A DNA stretch of 64,000 nucleotides from Rhodohalobacter sp. 614A (GTDB lineage: Bacteria > Bacteroidota > Rhodothermia > Balneolales > Balneolaceae), in the NCBI RefSeq assembly GCF_021462415.1, contig NZ_JAKEDS010000002.1, positions 62,001 to 126,000 on the forward strand, in the 5' to 3' direction. The translations under genes and the position numbers were made by a program. Positions within the stretch are counted from its first letter, which is position 1. The number at the start of each line of letters is the position of its first letter. The notes beneath the pieces were generated by a model that was not told the DNA's origin, made no database searches, and was given only the letters and a program-made list of their open reading frames with translations. This document shows positions 62,936 through 64,000 of the stretch, in pieces.

Positions 62936-63346
62936 TTACCACCACCCGAGAACCAGGCCTGCCAACACCAATCCCACAACATGATATCCATTATCCAAAA
63001 AGTGCAGCTTCATCGGGATATTGGTAAAAATTCCGGTTGTTCCGGCAAGTGAAAAAACAAATCCAGCACCGGCGCCAAACCCTATTAAAGCGCCATTTCC
63101 GGCGCTGTTTACTCCAAGTACGGTGATAAACATTGCAAGGGAAATGACCCCGATGAATTGCAGGATAACCGAATAAAGATAAATAACAGGATTTGGTTGC
63201 TCCATGGTTTCTTTATCCAGATTTCGGAGCTTCATCCAGATATTTCCAAAAAGCACGGGGCTATACCAAAGCGCCCCTAAAACAAAATACACTACTGTTG
63301 CTACAAGTATCGAAAGCCAATTGAGAGAAGAAAGCAGTTCAGACAT
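62936..63346 (-). CDS. DUF1761-family membrane protein
   Basis: This 136-residue protein has four hydrophobic helices and the DUF1761 opening (LNWLSILVATVVYFVLGALWYSPVLFGNIWMKL). Members have no known function. It stands between clpB (convergent) and the M29 peptidase gene on the same strand. Confidence 0.88.
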   Translation of the reverse strand: MSELLSSLNWLSILVATVVYFVLGALWYSPVLFGNIWMKLRNLDKETMEQPNPVIYLYSVILQFIGVISLAMFITVLGVNSAGNGALIGFGAGAGFVFSLAGTTGIFTNIPMKLHFLDNGYHVVGLVLAGLVLGWW

Positions 63347-63452
63347 GAGTGTAGTTATTAGGTGAAAGTTTCACCCTATTTAGCTAAGAAAATCTGAAAA
63401 AACAATAGAGCTCTGTTAAGCTGTCATAAACAGCTTTTCAAGACAATCTTCC

Positions 63453-64000
63453 TCAAAGCAGTGTATCAGGATTCAGTCCTTTCAGTTCATCCTTTACAAA
63501 AGTTCGTCCTTCACGAATAAGTTCTCCATCGCAATAAACATCCGGACCGATGCAGACCAAATCCCAGTGAATGTTGCTGGAATTTCCGTTTGGAGCAATG
63601 GCATAATCTTTTCCAAGCGTAAGGTGATTTGAGCCGTAGATTTTTTCATCAAACAGAATATCGTACATCGGTTTTTCAATAACCGGGTTGAGACCAAAAC
63701 TGAATTCACCAAATCGCCTTGCGCCTTCATCGGTATCCAGAATTTCTTCTAGCGCTGTATTGTTTGAGGAATCAAAATCTACAACCACACCGTTTTTCAC
63801 CTCAAGTTTCACAAACTCAAATGGTTTTCCCTGGTAAACGGATGGGGCATAAGTGATATGACCATTCACAGAATCGAGAATGGGGGAGGAGAATAGTTCA
63901 CCATCCGGAATATTTCTCTTGCCGAAACATGGAATCCAGTTCTGTCCTTTGACGGAGAACTCAATGTCAGTGCCATCTCCTTTCATTCGAATTATATCTG
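63453..64000 (-). CDS. M29-family (leucyl/AmpS-type) aminopeptidase, 3' part
   Basis: Only the C-terminal part is present; the frame stays open past the window end, and the family length of about 370-410 residues means the start lies outside. Motifs of the metal-dependent M29 peptidases are visible: the IPDGELFSSP block with a likely metal-binding Glu, ARRFGEFSFGLNP, the GSNHLTLGKDYAI region and SNIHWDLVCIGPDV with further metal-binding His/Asp residues. M29 enzymes remove N-terminal residues from peptides. The Met at 63986 is internal. Confidence 0.85.
   Translation of the reverse strand, partial: DIIRMKGDGTDIEFSVKGQNWIPCFGKRNIPDGELFSSPILDSVNGHITYAPSVYQGKPFEFVKLEVKNGVVVDFDSSNNTALEEILDTDEGARRFGEFSFGLNPVIEKPMYDILFDEKIYGSNHLTLGKDYAIAPNGNSSNIHWDLVCIGPDVYCDGELIREGRTFVKDELKGLNPDTLL

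Overview
The window looks like chromosome of a moderately AT-rich, Gram-negative, aerobic bacterium, most likely a marine or halophilic member of the Balneolaceae/Rhodothermia, close to Bacteroidota. This placement is an inference from gene content and sequence style; no 16S rRNA gene is present. Supporting features are many Sec-exported and lipoprotein-signal proteins, TolB/tricorn-type beta-propeller proteases, a sigma factor of the TIGR02999 type near a TPR-tailed Ser/Thr kinase, outer-membrane barrels, GLUG/InlB-repeat lipoproteins and a ccmCDEF locus.

Layout. 1-12 kb: AarF/UbiB kinase-like protein, exported S9 peptidase, VOC dioxygenase, EttA, MscS channel and a large tricorn-like protease. 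Two of the gaps here (5.5-5.8 and 7.5-7.9 kb) are filled with palindromic repeats. 12-23 kb: MauE/DoxX protein, purF-engB (overlapping), serA, an APC permease, AI-2E exporter family protein, amidohydrolase, Gfo/Idh/MocA oxidoreductase, DoxX, cupin lipoprotein and PH/SHOCT protein. 23.8-27.7 kb: cytochrome c maturation operon ccmC-D-E-F, with a CxxxY-type CcmE. 27.7-35.4 kb: DUF2237/HisI pair, then an ECF-like sigma factor and a Ser/Thr kinase flanking three exported proteins. 35.6-38.2 kb: an InlB/GLUG lipoprotein, then tRNA-Gly(GCC), a small GIY-YIG nuclease gene and a defective second copy of the tRNA. 38.3-46 kb (minus strand): purA, STAS protein, secF, secD, an exported hypothetical and an SLC12-like transporter. 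46-51 kb: uvrA and class II DAHP synthase, divergently arranged. 51-54 kb: protein-quality genes hsp20, htrA and a cbpA/dnaJ-like gene; the first and last carry near-consensus sigma-54 promoters. 54-60 kb: outer-membrane proteins, S1/P1 nuclease, macro-domain protein, an exported hypothetical with palindromic upstream sites, and an AbrB/PIN pair whose PIN protein has lost key acidic residues. 60-64 kb: clpB, DUF1761 protein and the 3' part of an M29 aminopeptidase gene that runs off the end.

Most genes are housekeeping or stress functions in short transcription units. Convergent junctions are closed by strong inverted repeats, two of which share the same 11-base arm core. The most unusual locus is the tRNA-Gly / GIY-YIG / pseudo-tRNA-Gly unit (37.7-38.2 kb). 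There the last two codons and the stop of the nuclease gene are made of tRNA 5'-end sequence, and the second tRNA has its anticodon arm replaced by a perfect hairpin. It resembles a small tRNA-targeting mobile unit. Second in interest are the paired sigma-54 promoters of the chaperone genes, the variant cytochrome c maturation motifs and the degenerate toxin-antitoxin pair.
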